Source: CAYWLQ01 sp964458775
GTDB taxonomy: Bacteria > Myxococcota_A > Polyangia > JAAYKL01
Direction of reading: 5' to 3'
DNA length: 64,000 nucleotides
NCBI GenBank assembly: GCA_964458775.1
Contig: CAYWLQ010000004.1
Coordinates: 1-64,000, forward strand
Part shown: one piece after another, positions 35,855-44,465 of the stretch
How the letters are laid out: each line of letters begins with the position of its first letter
Numbering within the stretch: position 1 is the stretch's first letter
The notes under the pieces: model-generated
Seen by the model: the letters and a program-made list of their open reading frames with translations, nothing else
Told to the model about the DNA's origin: nothing
Database searches by the model: none
Made by a program: the position numbers and the translations under genes

Positions 35855-37084
35855 ATGGGAATCGGAATCGAAAAGATTAATGTCTATGCAGGTAGTTTGG
35901 TGTTGGATATTGAAAAACTGGCTATAGCCAGAAACCGGGATGTAGAATACTTTAAAAATGAGCTTCTAATCGATAAAAAGTCTCAGCTAGTTGACTATGA
36001 AGATGTCATTACCATGGCGGTTAACGCAGCCAAGCCGATTATTTCAGAGCAAGATAAAGAAGACATCGAACTTTGTATTTTTGCAACTGAGTCAGGTTTG
36101 GATTTTTGCAAAACCAACTCCAGCTATGTGTGTCATTATTTGGGACTAAAAAACCAGGTTAGAAATTTTGAAATTAAAAATGCCTGCTATGCAGCAACCT
36201 GCGCTATACAGATGGCTGTTAGTTGGGTGGCATCGGGAGTAGCTCCAGGCAAAAAAGCGTTGATTGTTTCAAGCGATATTAACTACGACCACGAAGGAAG
36301 ATCCGGTGAGGAAGTTCCTGCTGTAGGTGCTGTAGCTATGATTATTAGTGCGACACCCAAAGTTATTGAATACGAATTGGGAAAAACCGGTTACTTTACC
36401 TTTGAATGTACAGACTATGCACGTCCGACATCAACGTGGGATATTATAAATCCCCAAGAATCATTGTATGCATATCTCGATTGTTTTGAAGGTGCCTGGG
36501 CTCATTATAAGACAAAATTTGAAAAAGATTTTGATCTTAACGAACACTTCAAAAGAATTATTTACCACACGCCTTTCGGCGGTTTGGTAAAGATGGCTCA
36601 TACTCGTATGTTGAAAGATATGTATGAGGGTATCAAGAAAAAGGAAATAGCCGCTCACTTTGAAGAAAAAGTTGGAAAATCACTAAAAATACCAAGAGCT
36701 GTCGGTAACACATACTCCAGCACTGTTTATACCTGTCTTATGGGTCTTTTATTAGAAGATGATCAAGTCAATCCAGGTGATCGGATAGGAATATACTCAT
36801 ACGGCTCCGGTTCTTGTGCTGAGTTTTACAGCGCAATAGTTCTTCCTGGAGCTAGAGAATATATTAAATCTCTTGGAATAGATGAGCATTTAAACGCACG
36901 TTATGAACTCTCCATAGAAGAGTTTGATTCGCTGTGCAGAATGCGCTCTTCCCACGCAGAAAAACCGACCTTTGATACTAACTTGGAATACCCAAAGGGA
37001 TGGTATGATAAATACTATAAAGGAAAAGGCTTCCTTACTCTTAAAGGTGTAAAAGACTGGATCCGTAAGTACGAATGGAGTTAA
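35855..37084 (+). CDS. PksG/TaC-like HMG-CoA synthase homologue (HCS) of beta-branching
   Basis: A 409-residue thiolase-fold enzyme. It shows the catalytic Cys111 in EIKNACYAATCAIQM, Glu in CIFATESGLDF and His in YHTPFGGLVKMAH. The opening GIGIEKINVYAG and the block ARNRDVEYFKNELLI are like PksG. HCS adds the acetyl carbanion from a donor ACP to a beta-ketoacyl-ACP, giving an HMG-type intermediate that crotonases convert to a methyl branch. RBS AAGGAG is eight bases before the ATG. It is the last gene of the operon, before an intrinsic terminator. Confidence 0.88.
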   Translation: MGIGIEKINVYAGSLVLDIEKLAIARNRDVEYFKNELLIDKKSQLVDYEDVITMAVNAAKPIISEQDKEDIELCIFATESGLDFCKTNSSYVCHYLGLKNQVRNFEIKNACYAATCAIQMAVSWVASGVAPGKKALIVSSDINYDHEGRSGEEVPAVGAVAMIISATPKVIEYELGKTGYFTFECTDYARPTSTWDIINPQESLYAYLDCFEGAWAHYKTKFEKDFDLNEHFKRIIYHTPFGGLVKMAHTRMLKDMYEGIKKKEIAAHFEEKVGKSLKIPRAVGNTYSSTVYTCLMGLLLEDDQVNPGDRIGIYSYGSGSCAEFYSAIVLPGAREYIKSLGIDEHLNARYELSIEEFDSLCRMRSSHAEKPTFDTNLEYPKGWYDKYYKGKGFLTLKGVKDWIRKYEWS

Positions 37085-37087
37085 TCC

Positions 37088-37110
37088 CTCCTATTCAATA
37101 GGGAGTTTTT
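37088..37110 (+). terminator. Rho-independent terminator of the beta-branching operon
   Basis: CTCCTA-TTCAA-TAGGGAG forms a stem of six pairs with one bulged G, immediately followed by five T. It starts four bases after the HCS stop and overlaps the end of the convergent deaminase gene. Confidence 0.65.
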
Positions 37111-37574
37111 CCTTCCATCTTATTCCAAAGCAACAAAGGCTTTTCCCCTTCTTCACTTTTAATATAAATCATAGGAATTTTACGTAGAGCAATATCTACG
37201 GAAACTTCTTTGTATAGGTCTGCATCATCGAATCCTACAGCGGCAGCTTCGAATCTTGTAGACGCAAAATAAATCTTTTCAATTCGCGCCCAGTAGATTG
37301 CAGCCAAGCACATAGGACAAGGTTCGCATGTTGTATAGATTTCACAATTGCTAAGTCGAAAATCTCCCAGGTTTTGACATGCCTGTCTGATAGCGCATAT
37401 TTCTGCATGAGCGGTAGGGTCATTATCTCTCACAACTCTATTAGAGCCGACTCCGATAACTTTTCCATCTTTTACTACTACAGCCCCAAAAGGTCCTCCC
37501 TTACCGTCAGCCATGTTTTTGATAGCTTCTTCTGCAGCCAATTTCATCATTTCTTGTATAAAGAGTGATGTCAT
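37095..37574 (-). CDS. guaD: Guanine deaminase-like cytidine/deoxycytidylate deaminase-fold enzyme
   Basis: A 159-residue zinc enzyme. The site is TAHAEICAIRQA plus CEPCPMCLAAIYWAR. The adjoining YFASTRFEAAAVGFDDADLYKE is the region where guanine deaminase of Bacillus type differs from TadA. The protein lacks the TadA C-terminal helix pattern. It would convert guanine to xanthine. ATG at 37574 overlaps the preceding lipoprotein gene by four bases; a longer start at 37592 would overlap more. The pairing with that operon may be positional only. Confidence 0.8.
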   Translation of the reverse strand: MTSLFIQEMMKLAAEEAIKNMADGKGGPFGAVVVKDGKVIGVGSNRVVRDNDPTAHAEICAIRQACQNLGDFRLSNCEIYTTCEPCPMCLAAIYWARIEKIYFASTRFEAAAVGFDDADLYKEVSVDIALRKIPMIYIKSEEGEKPLLLWNKMEGKTPY

Positions 37575-38620
37575 ATTCCGATACCTATCCAAGTAAACCG
37601 CGGAATAGGCGGTGTTACTATTTTCCGGTTTTTAACTAAAGCCTGTCCGCAAGAATGCATAATTCCGTCCTCAACCATTTGTAACTCGCCGGCACCGCTA
37701 TCATTCACGCAATCACCGAGTTCATCCACATATATAAAACTTGGTTGGTCTAACAAATTCTCATCTCCCCAATAAGAGTCATAACCGCCCAATAAATAAA
37801 TCGTTGCTGTGGTATTGTCCTCAAAGTCTTCCGGCGCATCTATTGTCAAAGAGACTCCCCCTCCTTTTAGTCGAGCCCATCTAGGGCTAATAAAATACAA
37901 AGCACTAAGCTTTTTGTCTACAAACGGCGGTGTCCATATTTCCAAAGGAGCCTTGAATACACGAATTTCTTGTTCATGTTCAGGTGCAACCTCGCTACTT
38001 CCGTCAAATTTTACCAACACTCCCGGCTCTAATACTGTAGTTAAGCCCAGAGTTGAGATAACAGCGCCCTCAGACGGTTGATAAACAGTTGAATCAGATG
38101 GAAGCGCAAACAAAAAAAGCTCTCCAATATCCAAATCAAAATCGCTCTCGCCCTTGTCGCTGATAGTTTCTTTGGATGGAACACTGACAAAAGCATATTC
38201 AGCAAAAGCATTTGTATCGCTTAAAACACGAAGGTCAATATGCAACGGCTTCTTGTTAAAATCATAGGGGACACAATCTATATCTTCGTCCATCGGATGA
38301 TTCCAAACAAAGGTTCCGTCAAGAGAGGAGAAAACAGGGGCAAAACAACTTCCAATACAAACTATGACAGCAGCAGAGGTTGGTTCTGCATCCATAATTC
38401 TAATTTGTCCTGAAATAGAGGCAAGACACGCCCCTCTATCCATATCAGAAGAACTAGATGTGTCGGAATCGTACATAACACTTACAGAATCGCTGTTGTC
38501 GTCAACAGGCGGCTTGTTGCAAAACCCCGACAAAAGGCAAAGAATAACTATAACAATTGGAAGTTTTATAAACCTATAGCAGAGAATGGACAGAGTGGAC
38601 ATAGTAGACATAATGGACAT
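37571..38620 (-). CDS. Lipoprotein with carboxypeptidase-regulatory-like domain, start codon inside a palindromic repeat
   Basis: A 349-residue exported protein. The signal peptide ends at LSGFC, followed by an Asp/Ser-rich linker and a CLASISGQIRI block like an Ig/CarboxypepD-regulatory fold (about residues 65-125). The rest is beta-rich, with no enzyme motif. GGGAG lies six bases before ATG 38620. Both the start codon and several following codons (Met-Ser-Thr/Ile) come from the inverted repeat at 38586-38695. Starts at 38611 and 38602 are also possible. Last gene of the sigma/anti-sigma/caspase operon; probably a surface component. Function unknown. Confidence 0.7.
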   Translation of the reverse strand: MSIMSTMSTLSILCYRFIKLPIVIVILCLLSGFCNKPPVDDNSDSVSVMYDSDTSSSSDMDRGACLASISGQIRIMDAEPTSAAVIVCIGSCFAPVFSSLDGTFVWNHPMDEDIDCVPYDFNKKPLHIDLRVLSDTNAFAEYAFVSVPSKETISDKGESDFDLDIGELFLFALPSDSTVYQPSEGAVISTLGLTTVLEPGVLVKFDGSSEVAPEHEQEIRVFKAPLEIWTPPFVDKKLSALYFISPRWARLKGGGVSLTIDAPEDFEDNTTATIYLLGGYDSYWGDENLLDQPSFIYVDELGDCVNDSGAGELQMVEDGIMHSCGQALVKNRKIVTPPIPRFTWIGIGI

Positions 38621-38695
38621 AGTGGACTCCCGGAAGCGGATTAAGCAAGAGCGGTCCACAATGTCTACTCTGTCTACTGTGTCCACTGTGTCCAT
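38586..38695. repeat. 110-bp inverted repeat built of 9-bp units
   Basis: Left arm 38586-38626 and right arm 38655-38695 are each 41 bp and match as inverted repeats at 35 of 41 positions, around a 28-bp loop. Each arm is also a direct repeat of the 9-mer NTRGACANA (four and a half copies). The transcript could fold into a long hairpin. It lies between the caspase-like gene and the lipoprotein gene and resembles a REP/MITE-like element; no transposase is near. Confidence 0.85.
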
Positions 38696-38727
38696 TAAAA
38701 CAGCGCTTTCTCTCCTTCTCCCGTCCA

Positions 38728-41142
38728 TCAATGCCTCACTCCCCTGGGCTCCCATTGCAAACCCGCAGCATAGCCGATTGAAAAGCCGTATTGATAGTCT
38801 GAAGAATTGCTTTGATAGACTATAAGTGGATCTATCATCTCTTTGTTTAAAGCATAGGTTGTAATAGCAATGTTCATAGTCGGACCGCAATAAAAAGAGA
38901 GTTGTTCTATTATTCGAATTCCCAAAACAGGTCTAAGTTTTAGTATGTAGCCTGTTGACTCAGAATCCCAATTATAATTTTGGAAAATTCGATTTGCAGT
39001 TAAATCCAGTTCTACCCATAAACGAGTAAAATTAATATGACCTCCAAGACCGCCTATGAGTGAATAGCGATCAAGCTCTCCAAAACCATGATATCCCGCA
39101 CCTAATATACCGAACAAATATGGACCGCCTATTTTCAAACCCGCATTTATTAACGAGGTATCGCTTGACCAAACAGTGGGAGCCAAAATTCCGTTGCCGG
39201 CATAGTTGATAAGACCAACCGCAGCACCGTCCAGTCTTTTTGATGCTATATTTATAAGTCCTATCTGGGCCCCTTTTACTTCTTTGGCATAATTAATAAG
39301 TCCTATCTGAGTGCCGTTTATATGTTCTTTAACAATATTTACCACTGATGACATTTGAAGGCCGTTTAACGACCATGCATAGTTTGATACAAAAGACCCT
39401 TGATATCCATTGGAAATGTCTCCAGCACTAATATTGATAACTCCCGAACCCTGAAAACCGGCCATAGAGCTCTTATTGAAATTGAAAACAAAAGCCCCTT
39501 GAAAACCATAAGAACGTGCACCGTTTATATTACCGACTCCGGCAGCCTGAAAACCGCCTGCAGAAGCCTTATTCATATTGACGAAACCGGCCAGCTCAGC
39601 TCCGAGAAAGGGCCCCATTACGATATTTGAACCGCCGGCCAAAGATACCCCCTTAAATGCTCCTCCTGAATAATTGCCAAAGCCGGCATATTTAAATCCC
39701 GTGCTTTCTTTTAGTATAAAATTTGCAAAACCTGCAAATTGTGCGCCCCTAAGGTTTTCCAGTGCAACATTCACTCCAAATGAAGCCTGCAGACCCCACA
39801 CATTAAATCTTCTTATATTACCGACAAGTCCGGCTTCTACACCGAAAAGTTCATGGCCGTATCCTATTATATTTAAGGATAGATTATTCATTTCTTTTTC
39901 TCGACGGCCGAAATTAAAAGGAATATTTACCCCGGGAACCAATCCTAGTCGAAAGGCTGTATTTTTTTCACCGTTATACCATACCAATGGTCTTTCTTGA
40001 GATTTTTCAGAAGCTTTTCCAGCGGCAGGCAAAGTAAAATTATCAATTGGAGATGTTCCTCTCAAAATTGTATTCTCTGCTGACATACGCTTAAGCTCAG
40101 ATCTAGTTACAATAGTGGTCCTACCCTTGTTCAGAGATACAGTTCCTTTGAGAGGAGCCTTACCCATGTCCATACTTATCTCGTACACACCAGGGTCCAG
40201 TCCTAAACTTATAGGACTGCCGCCAGGAGTATTGATTTCTGCAGTGAGTTGTCCTTTACGGTTTCTTATAAATACTCGACCTTCGATATCATCTCCAATT
40301 ACCAACATGGCAGACGTGCCTCGAAGATCCGTGAGCACAAGATCTCCTGATCCTTTTAGACTAAAGTCATATCCCGCATGCTGCGGTCCTGCCTGGGTTA
40401 ATTCTGTTCGAGCTAATGTTTCCGCGAAAGCATATTGATAAGCCTCATTTAGGGTTACCTTATTGTCTCGATTATGATCAGCAGCACCGCGCAGACCTGA
40501 TACCAGATAATAGGTAAAAAAAGATGCTGCAATCCGATCTGATTCTTGAGCAGCCTCGTTCTCTGAAGCAGATGTTAGGTAAGCATACCCCTCAACATCT
40601 ACTGAGGTATCTAATAAGAAAGGAGTACGCTTGGTTCCGCCTTTGTTGCGAACAAGCGCACCTGATGAACAAGAATCTAGGATGGCAATTCGAACATCTG
40701 CCGGAAGACTTGATAGAGCATTTCTTATTTCTCGATAAGTTATAAGATCACCGCCAAGCATTAGACCATATTCATCAGAGTGACCCGAATAATAGAATAC
40801 CAATTCCACACGCGTTGAAGCGACTTTTTTTTCTCGCTCTAAAAAAGCGCGCATTCTAGAAAGCCCTGCTTCAAATTCGAATCTGTCAGGCTCTAGAAGT
40901 ATTACCATATCGGCTAATTGAACTCCTCCCAACTGCGTAAGCACTCCTGCCACCGATTTGGCATCCGAATGTGCAAATTTAAGAACGGTACGGTTGGGAC
41001 CTCCGTCATTGGAGCCTGCAACAAAAGCAAATCGTTTTATTACTTCACGCGATTCAGAAGCATACAAGCCTACCGACAGAAAACAGACCGCCAAAAAAAC
41101 TATTAATGATAGTCTTGTATTAAAAAGACATTTGTTTTTCAT
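38728..41142 (-). CDS. Caspase-fold (C14) protein with LA_2272-like surface repeats
   Basis: An 804-residue exported protein. A Sec signal (ends near YASES) precedes a caspase-like domain (about 33-275) with the dyad His121 in YYSGHSDEYG and Cys158 in LDSCSSGAL. A beta-sandwich-like segment follows (about 280-370). From about 420, many repeats of the form G-x-x-x-AG-x-x-N-x-x-x-G (AGFGNYSGG, AAGVGNINGA, IGLINYA) resemble the LA_2272 surface repeat, probably an outer-membrane or surface beta-structure. Myxobacteria often encode caspase-like proteins with ECF sigma factors. Predicted cysteine protease at the cell envelope; substrate unknown. Ends 108 bp before the lipoprotein start. Confidence 0.82.
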   Translation of the reverse strand: MKNKCLFNTRLSLIVFLAVCFLSVGLYASESREVIKRFAFVAGSNDGGPNRTVLKFAHSDAKSVAGVLTQLGGVQLADMVILLEPDRFEFEAGLSRMRAFLEREKKVASTRVELVFYYSGHSDEYGLMLGGDLITYREIRNALSSLPADVRIAILDSCSSGALVRNKGGTKRTPFLLDTSVDVEGYAYLTSASENEAAQESDRIAASFFTYYLVSGLRGAADHNRDNKVTLNEAYQYAFAETLARTELTQAGPQHAGYDFSLKGSGDLVLTDLRGTSAMLVIGDDIEGRVFIRNRKGQLTAEINTPGGSPISLGLDPGVYEISMDMGKAPLKGTVSLNKGRTTIVTRSELKRMSAENTILRGTSPIDNFTLPAAGKASEKSQERPLVWYNGEKNTAFRLGLVPGVNIPFNFGRREKEMNNLSLNIIGYGHELFGVEAGLVGNIRRFNVWGLQASFGVNVALENLRGAQFAGFANFILKESTGFKYAGFGNYSGGAFKGVSLAGGSNIVMGPFLGAELAGFVNMNKASAGGFQAAGVGNINGARSYGFQGAFVFNFNKSSMAGFQGSGVINISAGDISNGYQGSFVSNYAWSLNGLQMSSVVNIVKEHINGTQIGLINYAKEVKGAQIGLINIASKRLDGAAVGLINYAGNGILAPTVWSSDTSLINAGLKIGGPYLFGILGAGYHGFGELDRYSLIGGLGGHINFTRLWVELDLTANRIFQNYNWDSESTGYILKLRPVLGIRIIEQLSFYCGPTMNIAITTYALNKEMIDPLIVYQSNSSDYQYGFSIGYAAGLQWEPRGVRH

Positions 41143-41143
41143 G

Positions 41144-41947
41144 TCATTTCCGAACCTTCTTTAAAAGGAAATCGCATTGAGATAACGATGAGTCAAGAGG
41201 AAGACTTTTATCTATGCCTAGTTTGCTTCGTTTGGCCTTTTCAACTATTTCGGATGGTTCTATTGAGTTATTTGAGGTTACAAAAAAGAACCTTTCAAAA
41301 TGAGGTGCATCGTCCAATTCGTAAGAAAAATCTAGTGTATGAATTCCCTTACCGTCAATCTTTGCAGAACGACTATCCGAACCCGGATAATGCAAGGTTG
41401 TAATTCCGTTTCCGTCAATCGAGAAGATGACACCATATTGTGCACCCTTAGCTGCAAATTTAAGTTGAATTACATCACCTGCTGTTGCTGATTGTCCTGA
41501 CAACAGTCTTTCCTCTCCGACCTTGCCTTTTCGATAGACATAGAGTGTCGGCTCTGTAGGTCCCTTAATTCTGGTTTCTTCAGACAAGTTCCAAGCATTT
41601 GACTGTGTATTGTTTGCGAAGCGGTTATCGATCTTTTCATTTTTCGATATAAAAACCACTGTAAGAAAGACGGAAACCGTCGCAACCGCTGACACTGCAA
41701 CTGCAAAGCTTATTATTCTTTTAGGACTGGACTCAACCGATCTATTGGCGTCGGCAATTCTTGCGGCAATTTGATTAGGCGGATATTGAGCCAAAATCTC
41801 CTTGTCGGATTCAATGATCGCACATATCTCTTTGTTTAACGAGGGGTTCTCATCGCGCTGCCTTTCGATTTCGGCCATTCGATCGGCACTCAACTCGCGC
41901 AACACAAATCTTTCCATTTCAATTTGGGAAATCTTTGTTTTTTCCAT
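41144..41947 (-). CDS. Anti-sigma factor-like transmembrane protein
   Basis: A 267-residue single-pass protein. The cytoplasmic part (1-77) has an acidic, helical, DENPSLNKEI-containing stretch similar in place to zinc-free anti-sigma domains. A TM helix spans about 78-100. The outer part (about 130-255) is a beta-rich domain (TLYVYRKGKVGEERLL and ADGVIFSIDGNG-like text; the actual block reads YGVIFSIDGNG) recalling DUF4384. The ATG overlaps the ECF stop codon (TAATG), so the pair is coupled. It likely restrains the sigma factor in response to an envelope signal. Family call is from context and topology. Confidence 0.65.
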   Translation of the reverse strand: MEKTKISQIEMERFVLRELSADRMAEIERQRDENPSLNKEICAIIESDKEILAQYPPNQIAARIADANRSVESSPKRIISFAVAVSAVATVSVFLTVVFISKNEKIDNRFANNTQSNAWNLSEETRIKGPTEPTLYVYRKGKVGEERLLSGQSATAGDVIQLKFAAKGAQYGVIFSIDGNGITTLHYPGSDSRSAKIDGKGIHTLDFSYELDDAPHFERFFFVTSNNSIEPSEIVEKAKRSKLGIDKSLPLDSSLSQCDFLLKKVRK

Positions 41948-42432
41948 TATAATGTCTCTCCTGCAAGCTCCCCAAGTTTTGAACGAAGAGGTCTGAGTCT
42001 CTTTCTTACACCGGATATGCTCATGCCTACTTCGGATGCAACTTCTTCTAAAGTCATACCGTCCACTAAATGCAATACGGCAATCGTTCCAGTTGACACT
42101 TTTTCATCCCCAAAAAGATGACCTATAATATTCCTCGCAGAAATCTTCGATTCAACTTCTTGTGTTTCAGCAATTTTTAAAAGCAGTTCATCGCCAAGAT
42201 GTTCAGGCCTTCTTTTTAATGACCGAATCTTGTTGAGACATATATTGGTGGCCATTCTATAAAGAAGCCCGGATGGTGCTTCTTCTGTAAGATTTTTTTT
42301 GTGCTTGATCAACTGCACAAATGTATCCTGCATCGCCTCAACAGAGGTTTCTTCGTCGCAAAGAAGCTTACGACAACGCCGAAGAACCATAGGTCCGTAT
42401 CTTCTGTACCAATCTTCAACATCAACAGCCAC
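41947..42432 (-). CDS. ECF-type RNA polymerase sigma factor
   Basis: A 161-residue sigma-70 family factor of the ECF group. Region 2 shows WYRRYGPMVLRRC, ETSVEAMQDTFVQL and ATNICLNKIRS; region 4 shows LHLVDGMTLEEVASEVGMSISGVRKRLRPLRSK, a helix-turn-helix (core given as EEVASEVGMSISGVRKRL). Start is GTG at 42432, with GGGAGG seven bases before it; the longer TTG start at 42447 overlaps that ribosome binding site. It begins a four-gene minus-strand operon (sigma, anti-sigma-like, caspase-like, lipoprotein) that it may control itself. Confidence 0.9.
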   Translation of the reverse strand: MAVDVEDWYRRYGPMVLRRCRKLLCDEETSVEAMQDTFVQLIKHKKNLTEEAPSGLLYRMATNICLNKIRSLKRRPEHLGDELLLKIAETQEVESKISARNIIGHLFGDEKVSTGTIAVLHLVDGMTLEEVASEVGMSISGVRKRLRPLRSKLGELAGETL

Positions 42433-42655
42433 TAAAATGCCTCCCAACTCCTACTACAAAAACACCAAACCGAGGCAAAAGTGTTACCGCAGTTCGGTTT
42501 AGATCAAGGAAAAATCATAACCGCAGATAGTAAAAAGACAATTAATATTGGTGTAGTGTCGCAAATGCTTACCGGCATTGAGTCTTCCAATGATATTAAC
42601 CCATAGACTACAGTCTGATCTGTTCAAAAGATGACTTATGAGATGGAAGCGAGTG

Positions 42656-43756
42656 TTAGTTTTTCCCTCTACCGGAAACACCCTTGGTAGCTTTGGTAAC
42701 AACCTTTGCAGTTTCTTTAGGACGAAGAGCACGAGCTGATTTGCCGGCTTGCCAAATTTCAGAATTGCCCAAAGCAGCCAGTTCTTTGTCGAGTTGCTCT
42801 TTGTAGTTAACTTTGGAGCACGAACTGAGCACGCGCTTGGTTTCTTTGCCTGTTTTTACAGATTGATACAGCTCGTTAAAAGTAGGTAGAACGGCTTTTT
42901 TAAATTTGGGACGCCAATCCAAAGCTCCGCGCTGTGCGGTTGCTGAACAATTGGCAAACATCCAGTCCATTCCGTTTTCGTCAACCAGACGAATAAGGCT
43001 TTGGGTGAGTTCCTCAACTGTCTCGTTAAAAGCCTCGCTGGGACTATGTCCGTTTTTGCGCAAAACTTCATATTGAGCGTCCATAATGCCGGCAAGAGCT
43101 CCCATTAAAACACCGCGCTCACCTGTTAAATCGCTGTGAACTTCTTTGTCAAAGGTTGTAGGGAACATATAACCTGAACCGACACCTATACCGAGAGCAA
43201 GACAGCGCTCTTTTGCTTTCCCTGTGTAATCTTGGAAAACCGCAAAGCTGGAATTAATGCCGGCACCGGAAAGGAAATTACGTCGTACTGAGGTGCCCGA
43301 ACCCTTTGGAGCCACCATAATAACATCTACATCTTCCGGCGGAATAACTTTGGTCTGGTCGCGGAATACTATAGAAAAACCGTGAGAGAAATAAAGTGCA
43401 TCTCCCGGTTTCAAACATTTCTTAATTGTCGGCCAAAGCGTTTTCTGGGCTGCATCTGAAACAAGATATTGAATGATCGTTCCGCGAGTAGCTGCTTCTT
43501 CAACATCGAAAAGGGTTTCACCCGGCACCCAACCGTCTTTTTTAGCTCGCTCCCAGTCTTTTTTAAACGCCTTGGATTGACCGATAATTACGTTGAAACC
43601 ATTGTCTTTGAGGTTTAAAGCCTGCGCAGGTCCCTGTACACCGTAACCTATTACAGCGATAGTCTCCTTGGCTAACGTTTTACGCGCTTTTACCATGGGA
43701 AATTCCTTACGCATAATAACTTCTTCCTTCACACCTCCGAAATCGATAATTGCCAT
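42656..43756 (-). CDS. ilvC: Ketol-acid reductoisomerase
   Basis: A 366-residue enzyme of valine/isoleucine synthesis, converting acetolactate or acetohydroxybutyrate to dihydroxy acids with NADPH. IGYGVQGPAQALNLKDNG is the nucleotide loop. APKGSGTSVRR is the lid region, and SDLTGERGVLMGALAGI carries the metal-binding Asp/Glu residues. The protein is close to the larger, plant/Bacteroidetes-like KARI, with extra helices. A Lys-rich, Thr/Ser/Gly tail (VVTKATKGVSGRGKN) ends the protein. AGGAG is five bases before the ATG. No other ilv genes are in the window. Confidence 0.93.
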   Translation of the reverse strand: MAIIDFGGVKEEVIMRKEFPMVKARKTLAKETIAVIGYGVQGPAQALNLKDNGFNVIIGQSKAFKKDWERAKKDGWVPGETLFDVEEAATRGTIIQYLVSDAAQKTLWPTIKKCLKPGDALYFSHGFSIVFRDQTKVIPPEDVDVIMVAPKGSGTSVRRNFLSGAGINSSFAVFQDYTGKAKERCLALGIGVGSGYMFPTTFDKEVHSDLTGERGVLMGALAGIMDAQYEVLRKNGHSPSEAFNETVEELTQSLIRLVDENGMDWMFANCSATAQRGALDWRPKFKKAVLPTFNELYQSVKTGKETKRVLSSCSKVNYKEQLDKELAALGNSEIWQAGKSARALRPKETAKVVTKATKGVSGRGKN

Positions 43757-44081
43757 TTTTTCTCCTTTCGATCCAACCGCCGGCCAAAAACTGCTGAATG
43801 CCGCGGTAGAATTAGCTTTTTTCGGTTCTGCTTTTTCTAGCCCATATGGGCCAAATAAAACAGAAGTTATGACTCAAACTACAATGAAACAATATTATCA
43901 AGTTTTTTTAATAGATATCAATTAATGAACTAATTGTTCGACTTTGACTTAGCAGTCGTTCTGATTGACACTCTAACATCCGATTGCTACGCTATGATTG
44001 TTTTGTTCGCACATGCTGACAGCTTTTGAATAGGAATTTTAACAAGTAAGCCGGTTTAAGCCGGAAAGGGAAATACAGGAA
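43757..44081. other. Divergent intergenic region between ilvC and bactofilin genes
   Basis: A 325-bp AT-rich gap. It contains the 12-bp perfect palindrome GCCCATATGGGC (43840-43851) and, on the ilvC side, a possible hairpin in the leader just upstream of the ribosome binding site (CCGCGGC pairing with GCCGGCGG, one bulge). No gene is supported. Confidence 0.5.
43840..43851. promoter_or_regulatory. 12-bp palindrome in ilvC leader region
   Basis: GCCCATATGGGC is fully self-complementary and lies 84 bp upstream of the ilvC start codon, inside the divergent promoter region. It could be an operator. The binding factor is unknown. Confidence 0.35.
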
Positions 44082-44456
44082 ATGGATAACACCGTAATCA
44101 GCGGTTCAATCAAGATCGAAGGCGAGCTTATTTGCAATGATGATTTAACTATTTCCGGATCTATAAAAGGTAAGGTTATATCTAAAGGCAATATTAAAGT
44201 TGAGGAATCCGGAGATGTTGATGCTTCAGTAGAAGCCGTTAATTTAGAGGTGGCCGGAAGAGTAATTGGAGATATGACTGTTGAAGAAAAAGTTGAAATT
44301 GTAACCGGCGGACATGCAGTTGGAGATATCAGCGCCGAACGGATATTAATAGCGGACGGTGCTGTTTTTCGAGGAAACGTGGACATGAGCGCCTCCAAGA
44401 AAAATGCGCACGCAATATCAATTGCGCACGCTTCCTCAAATACAAAACAAAGATAA
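44082..44456 (+). CDS. Bactofilin
   Basis: A 124-residue cytoskeletal protein of the bactofilin family. It consists mostly of a right-handed beta-helix core with recurring G-x-[IV]-x-G steps (ISGSIKIEG, ISGSIKGKVI, VAGRVIGDM, GGHAVGDIS, FRGNVDMS). Bactofilins polymerise without nucleotide and organise cell shape, chromosome or envelope proteins. The basic, short C-terminal tail (NTKQR) is not conserved. The second bactofilin begins ten bases later, so they are co-transcribed. Confidence 0.9.
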   Translation: MDNTVISGSIKIEGELICNDDLTISGSIKGKVISKGNIKVEESGDVDASVEAVNLEVAGRVIGDMTVEEKVEIVTGGHAVGDISAERILIADGAVFRGNVDMSASKKNAHAISIAHASSNTKQR

Positions 44457-44465
44457 AGGTTCAGT

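Noticed and set aside
43757..43830. T-box riboswitch in the ilvC leader
   Set aside because: Only an ACCGCGG fragment is present; the conserved GGTGG part of the T-box and a following terminator with T-run are missing.
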